Below, piece by piece: positions 46,209 through 56,101 of a stretch of DNA of 64,000 nt. Each line of letters opens with the position of its first letter. Positions within the stretch are counted from its first letter, which is position 1. Made by a program: the position numbers and the translations under genes. A model generated the notes under the pieces. That model made no database searches, was not told where the DNA came from, and saw nothing but the letters and a program-made list of their open reading frames with translations. The DNA comes from Flavobacteriaceae bacterium S0862 (lineage in GTDB: Bacteria; Bacteroidota; Bacteroidia; Flavobacteriales; Flavobacteriaceae): the NCBI GenBank assembly GCA_023015825.1, contig JALKAW010000001.1, positions 1 to 64,000 on the forward strand, given 5' to 3'.

Positions 46209-47513
46209 ATGGGAAATATTGTTGCAATAGTAGGTCGTCCAAATGTTGGGAAATCAACTTTTTTTAATCGTTTAATTCAAAGACGAGAAGCAATTGTTGA
46301 TGCTGTAAGTGGAGTGACCAGAGATAGACATTATGGAAAAAGTGACTGGAATGGAAAAGAGTTTTCATTAATAGATACTGGAGGTTATGTAAAAGGGAGT
46401 GATGATGTTTTTGAAGCTGAAATTGACAAGCAAGTGGAGTTAGCTATTGATGAAGCAGATGCTATTATTTTTATGGTAGATGTCGAATCTGGAGTTACTG
46501 GAATGGATGAAGATGTTGCTAAATTGCTGCGAAAAGTAGATAAACCAGTTTTTTTAGTAGTAAATAAAGTAGATAATGCCAAAAGAGCCGAAGATGCTGT
46601 AGAATTTTATTCGTTAGGCCTTGGAGATTATTTCACCATTGCAAGCATTAATGGTAGTGGAACAGGCGATTTATTAGATGCCTTAGTTGAAGCTTTACCA
46701 GAACAAGAAGATGTTGAAGAAGATGAGTTGCCTCGATTTGCAGTTGTTGGTCGTCCAAATGCAGGAAAATCATCATTCATAAATGCATTGATTGGAGAAG
46801 ACAGGTATATTGTTACAGATATCGCTGGAACTACAAGAGATTCTATTGACACCAAATACAATAGATTTGGGTTTGAGTTTAATTTAGTAGACACTGCTGG
46901 AATTAGAAGAAAATCTAAAGTAAAAGAAAATTTAGAGTTCTATTCAGTGATGCGAAGTGTAAGAGCCATTGAACATGCTGATGTTTGTTTATTAGTCTGT
47001 GATGCAACTAGAGGTTTTGATGGACAGGTCCAAAATATATTTTGGCTGGCAGAACGTAACAGAAAAGGTATTGTAATACTAGTGAATAAGTGGGATTTAG
47101 TTGAGAAAGATAATAAAACTACCAAGGATTTCGAGAAGTACATTCGTCAACAAATAGAGCCATTTACCGATGTGCCAATTGTATTCATTTCTGCATTGAC
47201 AAAGCAGCGAATTTTCAAAGCTATTGAAACAGCTGTAGAGGTATACAAAAACAGATCAAAACGCGTTAAAACTAGTGTATTAAATGATGTGTTATTGCCA
47301 ATAATAGAGAATTATCCACCACCTGCTTATAAGGGTAAATTTGTGAAGATTAAATACATTATGCAGTTGCCAACACCACAACCGCAATTTGCTTTTTTCT
47401 GTAATCTCCCACAGTATGTTAAAGAACCATACAAGCGTTTTCTTGAAAATAAGTTAAGAGAACATTTTGATTTTCATGGCGTTCCTGTGAGTGTTTACAT
47501 GAGAAAGAAATAA
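46209..47513 (+). CDS. der: Ribosome biogenesis GTPase Der (EngA)
   Basis: A 434-residue protein with two tandem G domains (GRPNVGKST with DTGG, and GRPNAGKSS with DTAG; NKVD and NKWD as G4 motifs) plus a C-terminal KH-like domain. It is required for assembly of the 50S subunit. Standard length. It precedes a barrel protein gene with no close coupling. Confidence 0.97.
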   Translation: MGNIVAIVGRPNVGKSTFFNRLIQRREAIVDAVSGVTRDRHYGKSDWNGKEFSLIDTGGYVKGSDDVFEAEIDKQVELAIDEADAIIFMVDVESGVTGMDEDVAKLLRKVDKPVFLVVNKVDNAKRAEDAVEFYSLGLGDYFTIASINGSGTGDLLDALVEALPEQEDVEEDELPRFAVVGRPNAGKSSFINALIGEDRYIVTDIAGTTRDSIDTKYNRFGFEFNLVDTAGIRRKSKVKENLEFYSVMRSVRAIEHADVCLLVCDATRGFDGQVQNIFWLAERNRKGIVILVNKWDLVEKDNKTTKDFEKYIRQQIEPFTDVPIVFISALTKQRIFKAIETAVEVYKNRSKRVKTSVLNDVLLPIIENYPPPAYKGKFVKIKYIMQLPTPQPQFAFFCNLPQYVKEPYKRFLENKLREHFDFHGVPVSVYMRKK

Positions 47514-47602
47514 CATTTTATGATAAAATTATCATTTCTTTAAGAAAATTCACACGATAATTAATATACTTTCGCTTGGTAAATCAATTACCAACCTTAC
47601 TC

Positions 47603-50395
47603 ATGAAGCAATTCATTTTTGCATTAGTATTTTTTTGTGCTTTTGCGTCTTATTCTCAATCTAAAGAATTCAAAATTTCTGGAAAAGTAATATCTGAAGC
47701 CGAAAATACACCCTTAGAATCGGCAACTGTTCACCTTGAAAGAATCAAGGACAGCACTCTAATTACTTACACTATAAGTGATAAAGATGGGAAATTCACT
47801 TTAGAAGGAAAATCATTCGATAAAGACTTAAACTTGTTTATATCTTATGTAGGTTATAGAACACATAAGCAAAAAATTGTACTTGATAAAGAAACTATCA
47901 CTCTCGCCGACATAAAGTTACAGACAGACGATAATGCTTTGGATGAAGTGGTTGTGACTTCAAGAGCACCAATTACAGTAAAAAAAGATACATTAGAATT
48001 TAATGTAGCATCTTTTAAAACCAAAAGAGATGCCAATGTTGAGGATTTATTAAAACAGCTTCCTGGAGTTGAAATAGATGAAGCTGGAAAAATTACTGTA
48101 AATGGAAAAGATGTCAATAAAATATTAGTGAATGGGAAACCATTTTTTGGGAATGACCCAACAATTACTACCAGAAATCTAACTAAAGAACTTATAAGTA
48201 AGGTCCAAATTACAGACACCAAAACAAAAGCCCAAGCGTTTACTGGAGAAGTGGGAGATGACCAAAACAAGACTATTAACTTAACCATCAAAGAAGATAA
48301 AAATAAAGGTGTTTTTGGTAGATTATCTGCAGGAGCAGGAACCGACGAACGATATGAGTTTGCTGGAATGCTTAATGTTTTTGATAATGACCAACGTATT
48401 AGTGCCTTGGCAGGAGGAAATAATACCAATTCGCCAGGTTTTAGTTTTGGAGAAATTTATAGAATGTTTGGTAGTGGAGGCAATGTCTCTTTTAATAGTG
48501 GAGGTAGTTTTAATCTTGGAGGGCGAGGATTTGGTGGAGGTCAAGGTATTACCACTTCCCAAAATTATGGCGTAAATTATGCAGATGAGATTAGTGATAA
48601 ACTAGATATATCTGCCGATTATTTTTATTCAGGAAGTAACTCAGAGAATGAAACGGTTACTGATAGAGAAAATATTCTACCAGATAGAAGGTATTTTACA
48701 AGTTCTAACTCAAGATCATATAACGAAGGTAACAGCCATAGTACTAATTTAGAGTTTGAAATTGAAGTTGACTCTACTTTAAGAATCGATATAGAACCAT
48801 CTTTTAACGCTACTAGAAACAAAAGGGAATTCTTGCAAAACGAGTCCTCAAGTGATGAAGCCAATGTATTAACAAACGAATCTAACTCCTCATCATTTAT
48901 TGAAACTGTTGGTAAAGATTTTGGTAATGAATTAGATATTACTAAAAAATTTGGAAGTAATGGTGCCTTTTTAAGGTTGAGTTTAGATAATAACTATAAT
49001 TCTACCGAAACAGAAGATTATTTAAATTCAACTACAAATATTTATGGAGACAACCCAGAAGATATTATTAGAGACCAATTTACAGATGGAAATAGAACAA
49101 CAAAAGGGTTTTCAACAAGTCTAAATTATAGATTACCGTTAAAAGGCAAAGAATGGTATATGGATATAAGTTATAGTTTTAATAATGACAAGCGCGAAAA
49201 TAAGGTAAGTACATACGATTTTAATGCTGGAACACAAGACTACACCGATTTTAATACCGATTTAAGTACTGATTTTGACTACACTAATAGAACTAATACA
49301 CCTTCGGTTAGAATTAACCACAGAAAAGATAAATTATTTACAAGTTTTGAAACACGTTATATTTTTAGAAGCTTAAGTAATAAAGATTTTTTACGACCAA
49401 ATTTAAGTTTGTCTCGTGAGTTTGAAGCAGTAGAAATTCGATCAAATTTTAGATATCGTTTTAGTAGGAAAGCATCTTTGCGTTTTGGGTATAATTTAAG
49501 CAATAACTCTCCAAACTTAGATCAATTACAACCATTTCAAGATGTTACAGACCCATTAAATACTGTGGTAGGTAATCCAGAGTTAGAACCAACCAATAAT
49601 CATAGAGTTTATGCAAATTATAACTCCTTCGATTTCCAAAAAGGCACTGGGTTCTTTGGAAACATAAGTGCAAACTTTAGGAATAATGATGTGGTTTCTA
49701 ATACAGAAATAGATGATAATTTTGTTAGGAATACCACTTATGCTAATGTTAATGGAGGTTATAATTTAAACTCCAGAGCTAGTTATAGTAAATCTATAAA
49801 AATTGATACTGTAAAGATATTTAAGTATAGAGTTGCATTATCTGCTAATATGAATAAGAATATTAACTTTAATAATGGCGAACAGTATGCTTCTAAAATT
49901 AATGCATTAACACCATCGTTAGAATTAACTTTTGATTGGAAGAATGTTATGCAGTTTATCCCAAGGTATAACTTGTCTTTTACTAGAAGAAAGTTTGATT
50001 TAGCTGCATTTAAAGATGAAGGTTTTGTACAGCACTCAGTTGGAATTAGAACAGCAACAACCGTTCCAAAAAAGCTAGAGTGGCGAAACGATATCAGGTT
50101 TAATTATAACCCTAATATTGCTCCAGGGTTTCAAAAAAGCGCATGGTTTTGGAATGCTACCTTGGCATATTCAGTTTTAAAAGATCAAGGAGCCATTACC
50201 CTGAAAGCTTATGATTTGTTAAATCAAAACACCAATGCAAGAAGAATAGCTACTGCAAACTATATTCAGGATTCACAAAGCACAGTGTTAAAACGTTACT
50301 TCATGGTAAGTTTTAGTTGGAAGTTTAATAGTATGGGACCCCAAGCTAATCAAAAAGGTCGAGGAAGAGGAAATTATCGAATGATGATGCATTAA
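47603..50395 (+). CDS. Outer-membrane beta-barrel protein, TonB-receptor-like (OMP_b-brl_3)
   Basis: A 930-residue protein with signal peptide (FIFALVFFCAFASYSQS), a carboxypeptidase-like regulatory domain (about 22-105, FKISGKVISEAENTPLESAT), a plug-like region (VEDLLKQLPGVEIDEAGKI and KVQITDTKTKA) and a long beta-barrel of alternating aromatic strands. A Gly/Phe-rich stretch with repeated GGG (about residues 280-320) is unusual. It resembles the TonB-dependent receptor-like barrels common in Bacteroidota, with no SusD partner. Ligand unknown. The Met at 47603 begins the signal; an upstream GTG/TTG-type extension is unneeded. Confidence 0.85.
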   Translation: MKQFIFALVFFCAFASYSQSKEFKISGKVISEAENTPLESATVHLERIKDSTLITYTISDKDGKFTLEGKSFDKDLNLFISYVGYRTHKQKIVLDKETITLADIKLQTDDNALDEVVVTSRAPITVKKDTLEFNVASFKTKRDANVEDLLKQLPGVEIDEAGKITVNGKDVNKILVNGKPFFGNDPTITTRNLTKELISKVQITDTKTKAQAFTGEVGDDQNKTINLTIKEDKNKGVFGRLSAGAGTDERYEFAGMLNVFDNDQRISALAGGNNTNSPGFSFGEIYRMFGSGGNVSFNSGGSFNLGGRGFGGGQGITTSQNYGVNYADEISDKLDISADYFYSGSNSENETVTDRENILPDRRYFTSSNSRSYNEGNSHSTNLEFEIEVDSTLRIDIEPSFNATRNKREFLQNESSSDEANVLTNESNSSSFIETVGKDFGNELDITKKFGSNGAFLRLSLDNNYNSTETEDYLNSTTNIYGDNPEDIIRDQFTDGNRTTKGFSTSLNYRLPLKGKEWYMDISYSFNNDKRENKVSTYDFNAGTQDYTDFNTDLSTDFDYTNRTNTPSVRINHRKDKLFTSFETRYIFRSLSNKDFLRPNLSLSREFEAVEIRSNFRYRFSRKASLRFGYNLSNNSPNLDQLQPFQDVTDPLNTVVGNPELEPTNNHRVYANYNSFDFQKGTGFFGNISANFRNNDVVSNTEIDDNFVRNTTYANVNGGYNLNSRASYSKSIKIDTVKIFKYRVALSANMNKNINFNNGEQYASKINALTPSLELTFDWKNVMQFIPRYNLSFTRRKFDLAAFKDEGFVQHSVGIRTATTVPKKLEWRNDIRFNYNPNIAPGFQKSAWFWNATLAYSVLKDQGAITLKAYDLLNQNTNARRIATANYIQDSQSTVLKRYFMVSFSWKFNSMGPQANQKGRGRGNYRMMMH

Positions 50396-50442
50396 TTAAA
50401 AATGTAAATAAACTTTAGATAAGTGGTACCTAAACCTAAACG

Positions 50443-50772
50443 TTACAAATTATTTTTTAATTTGATAAGCTGGTTTTTTACAGTTTCCAATTTATTGATA
50501 ATCTCAAAATTATCTAAAGACTTTTTCTTTTCTTCTTTTAAATGGGTTTTTGCGCCCTCCAAAGTAAATCCACGTTCTTTTACAAGATGGTAAATAAATT
50601 TAAGGTTTTTGATGTCCTCAGGAGTGAATTTGCGATTTCCTTTAGCATTTTTCTTAGGTTTAAGAATATCAAATTCTTTTTCCCAAAAACGAATTAACGA
50701 GGTATTTACATTAAATGCTTTGGCGACCTCGCCAATACCATAATATCGTTTTTCTGGAAGTTCTATATGCAT
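50443..50772 (-). CDS. MerR family transcriptional regulator
   Basis: A 109-residue protein with winged-helix MerR motif (YYGIGEVAKAFNVNTSLIRF, then GNRKFTPEDIKNLKFIYHLV) and a short coiled-coil tail. There are no metal cysteines, so it is not a classic metal sensor. Its ATG overlaps the stop of the M23 peptidase gene (TAATG), so the two are translationally coupled. This pairing is common in flavobacteria; target unknown. Confidence 0.9.
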   Translation of the reverse strand: MHIELPEKRYYGIGEVAKAFNVNTSLIRFWEKEFDILKPKKNAKGNRKFTPEDIKNLKFIYHLVKERGFTLEGAKTHLKEEKKKSLDNFEIINKLETVKNQLIKLKNNL

Positions 50773-51743
50773 TAGTCTAGAGATTGGTTTTCTAAGGACG
50801 CTTTGGCTAGAAGCTCGCTAAATTCTTTTGCTGATAAATTCCCGTAATAGAAATTTATAGGATTAATTCTCACACCATCTTTAAATATTTCATAATGTAA
50901 ATGAGGAGCTTCCGACCTTCCTGTACTACCAACAAAACCTATTAAGTCACCTCGTTTTACCTTTTGGTTTTTCTTTACATTATACTTGTAAAGATGTGCG
51001 TACAAACTCACATAACCGTAGCCATGATCTATACGTATATGTTTACCATATCCTGTTGCGCCAGCATCAGCACGTTTAACAACACCATCACCTGAAGCAT
51101 AAATTGGTGTACCACGAGGTGCTGTAAAATCCATACCATAGTGGAATTTCCTAACTTTAGTAAAAGGATCTGTTCTATAGCCATACCCTGAAGCCATACG
51201 CGTTAACTCTTCGTTGTTCACAGGCTGAATAGCTGGAATGGTTGCCAAAAATTTTTCTTTGTCTTCTGCCAATACTGCAATTTCATCTAGAGATTTAGAC
51301 TGAACCACAATTTGTTTTTGAATGATATCTAAACGTTTATTAGCTTCTATAATTAGTTTGGAATTATCATAGCCTTCAAATTGTTTGTATCGATTAATTC
51401 CTCCAAACCCTTGACGTCTTTGTTCATTTGGAATTGGATTAGCCTCAAAGTAGAGTCTATAAATAGCATTGTCACGCTCTTCAACGTTTGCCAAAACCGA
51501 TTCAACTTCATCTATTTTTTTATTTAACAAATCATATTGAAATTGCATGTTTTGGAGCTCACGTGCAAGTGCCTTTTCTTTTGGGGATTCAAAATATTGA
51601 CTAGCAATAAACACAAACATAAAACCAAACAAAGCAGACCCTAATAAGAACATGAAAATATATTTGGCTGTGGTTCGCTTCTTGCGTATCACTTTCCTGT
51701 AAGAAAGTGTTTCCGAATCGTAATAATATTTTACTTTAGACAT
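50772..51743 (-). CDS. M23 family metallopeptidase (LytM-type, membrane anchored)
   Basis: A 323-residue protein with a single N-terminal helix (about 28-48), coiled-coil linker (about 55-100) and C-terminal LytM domain. Zinc ligands are seen: HYGMDFTAPRGTPIYAS (H..D), then SLYAHL and HLHYEIF (HxH). It likely trims peptidoglycan at the periplasmic face during growth or division. It is translationally coupled to the MerR gene and divergent from alaS. Confidence 0.9.
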   Translation of the reverse strand: MSKVKYYYDSETLSYRKVIRKKRTTAKYIFMFLLGSALFGFMFVFIASQYFESPKEKALARELQNMQFQYDLLNKKIDEVESVLANVEERDNAIYRLYFEANPIPNEQRRQGFGGINRYKQFEGYDNSKLIIEANKRLDIIQKQIVVQSKSLDEIAVLAEDKEKFLATIPAIQPVNNEELTRMASGYGYRTDPFTKVRKFHYGMDFTAPRGTPIYASGDGVVKRADAGATGYGKHIRIDHGYGYVSLYAHLYKYNVKKNQKVKRGDLIGFVGSTGRSEAPHLHYEIFKDGVRINPINFYYGNLSAKEFSELLAKASLENQSLD

Positions 51744-51757
51744 ATCTTAAAATATTC

Positions 51758-51765
51758 TATTTTTG
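51758..51765 (+). promoter_or_regulatory. Candidate -7 box of alaS
   Basis: TATTTTTG followed by CAG matches the consensus. The start would leave a leader of about 80 bases before ATG 51850, in which I see no clear regulatory structure. Confidence 0.4.
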
Positions 51766-51849
51766 CAGGATTAATAGAACGAACAACAAATATATAAATT
51801 GTTTCACATTTTAAGCAATTTACGTAAAATAGGTTATTAACAACGATAT

Positions 51850-54465
51850 ATGAAGTCTCAAGAGGTACGACAGAAATTTTTAGATTTTTTTGAAAGCAAA
51901 AAGCATAGCATTGTGCCTTCTGCGCCAATGGTTTTGAAAAATGATCCTACGTTAATGTTCGTTAATTCCGGAATGGCGCCTTTTAAAGAATATTTTTTAG
52001 GAAATGCTGAGCCAAAAAATAACCGAATTGCTGATACCCAAAAATGTTTACGAGTTTCTGGAAAACACAACGATTTAGAAGAAGTAGGTTACGATACTTA
52101 CCATCACACACTTTTCGAAATGCTTGGAAACTGGAGTTTTGGAGATTATTTTAAGAAAGAAGCCATTGCTTGGGCTTGGGAGCTTTTAACAGAGGTTTAT
52201 AGCATTGATAAAGATATTTTGTATGTAACCGTTTTTGAAGGAAGTGATGATGCTGACAATTTAAAAATGGATAACGAAGCTTACGATATTTGGAAACAAT
52301 ACATATCTGAAGACCGCATTTTAAAAGGAAATAAGAAAGATAATTTCTGGGAAATGGGAGAACAAGGACCCTGTGGGCCTTGTAGTGAAATCCATGTAGA
52401 TATTCGTACTGCTGAAGAAAAAGCTAAGGTAGATGGAAAGTCTTTAGTAAATATGGATCACCCTCAAGTAGTTGAAATTTGGAATCTGGTGTTTATGCAA
52501 TACAATCGAAAAGCTGATGGCTCGTTGGAAGTATTACCTAGTAAACATATAGACACAGGAATGGGTTTTGAGCGTTTATGTATGGTGTTGCAAGGTGTTC
52601 AATCTAATTATGATACAGATGTATTTACGCCTATAATCCGAGAAATTGAAACAATTACCGATAAGCAATATGGAAAAGAAGAGAAAATAGATATAGCTAT
52701 TAGAGTAATTTCAGACCATGTTCGCGCAGTGGCATTTTCTATTGCAGATGGTCAATTGCCAAGTAATACTGGAGCTGGATATGTAATACGACGTATTTTA
52801 CGACGTGCTGTACGGTACGGATTTACTTTTTTAGATAAAAAGGAACCATTTATTTATAGATTAACAGAGGTTTTAAGTAAAAAAATGGGAACGGCATTTC
52901 CTGAGCTAAAATCTCAAAAACAACTTATTGAAAACGTAATTAAGGAAGAAGAAACCTCTTTTTTAAGAACATTAGATCAAGGGTTAATTTTATTAAATCG
53001 TATAGTTGAAGAAACTAAAGGCAACACCGTTTCTGGTGAAAAAGCATTTGAATTGTACGATACTTATGGTTTTCCAATAGATTTAACAGCTTTAATTTTG
53101 TCAGAAAAAGATTTAAAACTCGATGAGGAAGGGTTTAATACAGAGCTGCAAAAGCAAAAAAATCGTTCAAGAGCTGCAAGTGAAACATCCACCGATGATT
53201 GGACAATTTTAATAGATGATGCCGAACAGGAATTTATAGGTTACGATGCTTTAGAAGCGAATGTTAAAATAGCACGATATAGAAAGGTAACATCTAAGAA
53301 ATATGGAGACATGTACCAATTGGTGTTTAATTTAACACCTTTCTATCCTGAGGGTGGAGGACAAGTTGGAGACAAAGGTTATTTAGAAGATATTTATGGA
53401 GACGTTATTTATATTTTAGATACTAAAAAGGAAAACAACGTTATTATTCATTTTGTAAAGAACTTACCTAAGCATTTAAACGAAGCGCATAAAGCTGTAG
53501 TAAGCAGTGAGCATCGTAATTTGTCGGCAAGTAACCATACTGCAACACATTTATTACATCAAGCCTTAAGAACAATTTTGGGAGATCATGTTGAGCAAAA
53601 AGGGTCACTAGTAAAACCAAAATCTTTGCGTTTTGATTTCTCTCATTACGCAAAAGTCACTAACGAGCAATTAATTGAAATAGAAGATTTTGTAAATGCT
53701 AGAATAGAAGGAAAGTTGCCTCTGGAGGAAAAACGAAACGTACCAAAAGAAGAGGCAATTGCTGATGGCGCAATAAGTTTGTTTGGTGAGAAGTATGGAG
53801 ATACTGTTCGTTCTATTCGATTTGGTAAATCAATTGAACTATGTGGTGGAACACATGTAAAAAATACTGGAGATATTTGGCATTTTAAGATTATCTCAGA
53901 AGGAGCTGTAGCATCAGGAATTAGACGTGTAGAAGCTATAACCAACAAAGCGGTTAAAGACTTTTATTCTGAAAATAATGAGGCATATTTTAAAATTAAA
54001 AGCTTGCTAAATAATACAAAAGAGCCTGTTAAAGCATTAAAAGGTTTGCAGGAAGAAAATGCCGATTTAAAAAAGCAAATAGAAGAACTTTTAAAAGATA
54101 AAGCGAAAAACATTAAAGCTGATTTAAAAACCGAATTGACTGAAATTAATGGCATTCAATTTTTAGCTAAACAATTAGATTTGGATGCTTCAGGGATGAA
54201 GGACTTATGCTTTGAATTAGGTAATGAATTTAATAATCTATTCTTACTATTTGCTGCCGAAAATGATGGAAAGGCGTTGTTGTCTTGCTATATCTCAAAA
54301 GAATTAGTTGCTGTGAGGAATCTGAACGCTGGACAGGTAGTTAGAGAGTTAGGAAAGCACATTCAAGGCGGGGGTGGTGGACAACCTTTCTTCGCAACTG
54401 CTGGAGGAAAAAATCCTGATGGAATTAATGAAGCTTTAACTGAAGCAAAAAAATACATTCAGTAA
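51850..54465 (+). CDS. alaS: Alanine-tRNA ligase
   Basis: An 871-residue class II synthetase. The N-terminal catalytic core has GMAPFKEYF and TFEML-like [16 protein letters not shown]; the editing domain has HTATHLLH (HxxxH) and CGGTH; the C-terminal DHHA1 has [14 protein letters not shown]. It charges tRNA-Ala and clears mischarged Ser/Gly. Full length for the family. Confidence 0.97.
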   Translation: MKSQEVRQKFLDFFESKKHSIVPSAPMVLKNDPTLMFVNSGMAPFKEYFLGNAEPKNNRIADTQKCLRVSGKHNDLEEVGYDTYHHTLFEMLGNWSFGDYFKKEAIAWAWELLTEVYSIDKDILYVTVFEGSDDADNLKMDNEAYDIWKQYISEDRILKGNKKDNFWEMGEQGPCGPCSEIHVDIRTAEEKAKVDGKSLVNMDHPQVVEIWNLVFMQYNRKADGSLEVLPSKHIDTGMGFERLCMVLQGVQSNYDTDVFTPIIREIETITDKQYGKEEKIDIAIRVISDHVRAVAFSIADGQLPSNTGAGYVIRRILRRAVRYGFTFLDKKEPFIYRLTEVLSKKMGTAFPELKSQKQLIENVIKEEETSFLRTLDQGLILLNRIVEETKGNTVSGEKAFELYDTYGFPIDLTALILSEKDLKLDEEGFNTELQKQKNRSRAASETSTDDWTILIDDAEQEFIGYDALEANVKIARYRKVTSKKYGDMYQLVFNLTPFYPEGGGQVGDKGYLEDIYGDVIYILDTKKENNVIIHFVKNLPKHLNEAHKAVVSSEHRNLSASNHTATHLLHQALRTILGDHVEQKGSLVKPKSLRFDFSHYAKVTNEQLIEIEDFVNARIEGKLPLEEKRNVPKEEAIADGAISLFGEKYGDTVRSIRFGKSIELCGGTHVKNTGDIWHFKIISEGAVASGIRRVEAITNKAVKDFYSENNEAYFKIKSLLNNTKEPVKALKGLQEENADLKKQIEELLKDKAKNIKADLKTELTEINGIQFLAKQLDLDASGMKDLCFELGNEFNNLFLLFAAENDGKALLSCYISKELVAVRNLNAGQVVRELGKHIQGGGGGQPFFATAGGKNPDGINEALTEAKKYIQ

Positions 54466-54468
54466 CTT

Positions 54469-54493
54469 GTCATTCCGTACTTGATGCGGAATC
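54469..54493. repeat. Dispersed palindromic repeat, ATTCCG type
   Basis: An imperfect eight-base-pair dyad (ATTCCGTA / TGCGGAAT, one G-T pair) with a five-base loop, lying four bases after the alaS stop and four before the GSCFA start. Similar short elements are dispersed in flavobacterial genomes; only one copy is in this window. Confidence 0.55.
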
Positions 54494-54497
54494 CACT

Positions 54498-55448
54498 ATG
54501 AGGCTACAAACGACTATACCACTTCAAACACAACAGCATAATCAAATAGATTATAACTCTAGTGTCTTGCTATTGGGTTCGTGTTTTGTAGAGAATATTG
54601 GTAGCAAACTAGACTATTTTAAGTTTCAAAATCTTCAAAATCCATTTGGTATTTTATTTCAACCTTTGGCTATTGAAAAGCTAATCACCAATGCCATTAA
54701 TGAAAAAGAATATATTGAAGACGACATTTTTTTTCATAACGAACAATGGCATTGTTATGATGCACACTCTAAGTTAAGTAATGCTTCAAAAGAAGACTTG
54801 TTAAATGATTTAAACAAGCAAATCGACATAATAGCTAAACAGCTTAATAACTCATCACACATGATAGTTACGTTAGGAACTGCTTGGGTTTATAGACATA
54901 CCGAAACAGATAGTATCGTTGCCAACTGCCATAAAGTACCTCAGAAGAAGTTTTTAAAGGAATTGCTTTCAGTTGATGAAATCTCAGAATCTTTGCAATC
55001 AATTGTGGAGCTAATTAGAAGCGTTAACAAGAAAACATCTATTCTATTTACAGTATCACCTGTTCGTCACCTAAAAGATGGGTTTTTAGAGAATATGCAA
55101 AGTAAAGCACATTTAATTGCTGCAATTCACCAAGTTGTTGAGCCAAGAAATAATCTCCACTATTTCCCATCGTATGAAATTATGATGGACGAGCTACGCG
55201 ATTATCGTTTTTATACTGAAGATATGGTGCATCCTAACCAAACAGCTGTCAATTATATTTGGGAGAAATTTCAAAGTGTTTGGATTTCAAATGACGCTTT
55301 TCAAACTATGGAAGATGTAAATATTGTACAAAAAGGAATACAACATAAACCCTTCCACCCAAATTCTGAAGCACATCAAAAGTTTCTAAAAAACTTAGAG
55401 CAGAGAAAAACACTTCTTCAAAAAAAACATTCTTTTATAGTTTTTTAA
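54498..55448 (+). CDS. GSCFA domain-containing protein
   Basis: A 316-residue cytoplasmic protein bearing the GSCFA signature (LLLGSCFVENIG, about 25-36), with later VTLGTAWVYRH and FTVSPVRHLKDG blocks. The fold resembles SGNH hydrolases, and the family (Bacteroidota, Proteobacteria) has no proven function. It starts 32 bases after alaS, across a dispersed repeat. Confidence 0.9.
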   Translation: MRLQTTIPLQTQQHNQIDYNSSVLLLGSCFVENIGSKLDYFKFQNLQNPFGILFQPLAIEKLITNAINEKEYIEDDIFFHNEQWHCYDAHSKLSNASKEDLLNDLNKQIDIIAKQLNNSSHMIVTLGTAWVYRHTETDSIVANCHKVPQKKFLKELLSVDEISESLQSIVELIRSVNKKTSILFTVSPVRHLKDGFLENMQSKAHLIAAIHQVVEPRNNLHYFPSYEIMMDELRDYRFYTEDMVHPNQTAVNYIWEKFQSVWISNDAFQTMEDVNIVQKGIQHKPFHPNSEAHQKFLKNLEQRKTLLQKKHSFIVF

Positions 55449-55561
55449 GTTATTTTTATTCTAAACATCAAGAATTGAAGTGGTTATAAAATCACACAAA
55501 CTTCCTATGATGTTTTAATAATTATGCTTCAAAACTTTTCATCTTTTTTAACGACTTCTTA

Positions 55562-55605
55562 TCGAAAAAAAACTTTTTGAATTCTAAAATAGTATATCTT
55601 CGAAC
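55562..55605 (+). promoter_or_regulatory. Upstream region of sRNA unit A
   Basis: TCGAAAAA at 55562 lies 44 bases before the shared 5' sequence TGCTATTAATCAA. A -7-like TATCTTCG occupies 55595-55602. Units B and C have the same box 44 bases before the same sequence. Confidence 0.55.
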
Positions 55606-55674
55606 TGCTATTAATCAATTTTTAAAAGGCGTCAGGAATTTCTGTTTAATCAGATTATTACTGATGCTTTTTTT
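55606..55674 (+). ncRNA. Tandem small structured RNA, unit A
   Basis: Predicted 69-base transcript. It begins with the 13 bases TGCTATTAATCAA shared by all three units. A ten-pair terminator stem follows (AAGGCGTCAG / CTGATGCTTT, two G-T pairs), enclosing an inner hairpin TCTG-TTTAAT-CAGA with the loop sequence GTTTA common to all copies, then a T-run at 55668-55674. It is the most diverged unit. It may belong to an Rfam family such as flavo-1, which I cannot check. No protein is encoded. Confidence 0.65.
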
Positions 55675-55700
55675 GTATAAGAGTTATTTTTTATCGTTTG

Positions 55701-55795
55701 TCGAAAAAATCTGCAAAAATTCTCAGTTGGTCTAGTTTAATCTAACACTAGTCGAAAAACACAACTAAGTTCTATTATTAAGTTTACATTTACAT
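55701..55795 (+). promoter_or_regulatory. Upstream region of sRNA unit B
   Basis: Two TCGAAAAA boxes at 55701 and 55752 are 51 bases apart; the second is 44 bases before TGCTATTAATCAA. The -7-like TACATTTA is at 55785-55792. Unit C has identical spacings. Confidence 0.6.
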
Positions 55796-55863
55796 TGCTA
55801 TTAATCAATATATTTGAAACGCTACTGACACTTGTTTACAAGAAGAAGTAGCGTTTCTTTTTT
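55796..55863 (+). ncRNA. Tandem small structured RNA, unit B
   Basis: Predicted 68-base transcript: TGCTATTAATCAA, then a perfect ten-pair stem (GAAACGCTAC 55816-55825 / GTAGCGTTTC 55848-55857) that encloses an inner hairpin CTTG-TTTA-CAAG (55831-55842), then six T residues. The stem differs from units A and C at most paired positions but stays fully complementary. Confidence 0.72.
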
Positions 55864-55937
55864 GTTTTTGTTTTATTGCTTTATTCAATAAACTGTAAAT
55901 GTTTTTTGTTACTTTTTTTACTGTTTTAGTGTTTTAA

Positions 55938-56032
55938 TCGAAAAAATTAGCATAATACTTCCGTTTATCTAGTATTCTATTAAAGTAATCGAAAAACACA
56001 AGAATGTTGTACTAATAAGGTTACATTTACAC
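55938..56032 (+). promoter_or_regulatory. Upstream region of sRNA unit C
   Basis: Two TCGAAAAA boxes at 55938 and 55989 (51 apart); the second is 44 bases before the shared 5' sequence. The -7-like TACATTTA is at 56022-56029. The central segment GTTnnTCTAGT is also shared with unit B. Confidence 0.6.
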
Positions 56033-56099
56033 TGCTATTAATCAAATATTTGAAGCATTAGTTGACGTTCGTTTACGAAAAGATCTAATGCTTCTTTTT
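56033..56099 (+). ncRNA. Tandem small structured RNA, unit C
   Basis: Predicted 67-base transcript: TGCTATTAATCAA, perfect ten-pair stem (GAAGCATTAG 56052-56061 / CTAATGCTTC 56085-56094), inner hairpin TTCG-TTTA-CGAA (56068-56079), then five T residues. It ends three bases before the stop of the convergent aminotransferase gene, so its terminator may also serve that gene's end. Confidence 0.72.
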
Positions 56100-56101
56100 G
56101 T

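Noticed and set aside
55449-56101. Hidden small protein gene in the gene-free stretch
   Set aside because: No frame with a start and coding pattern was seen; the conservation between units follows RNA pairing, not codons.
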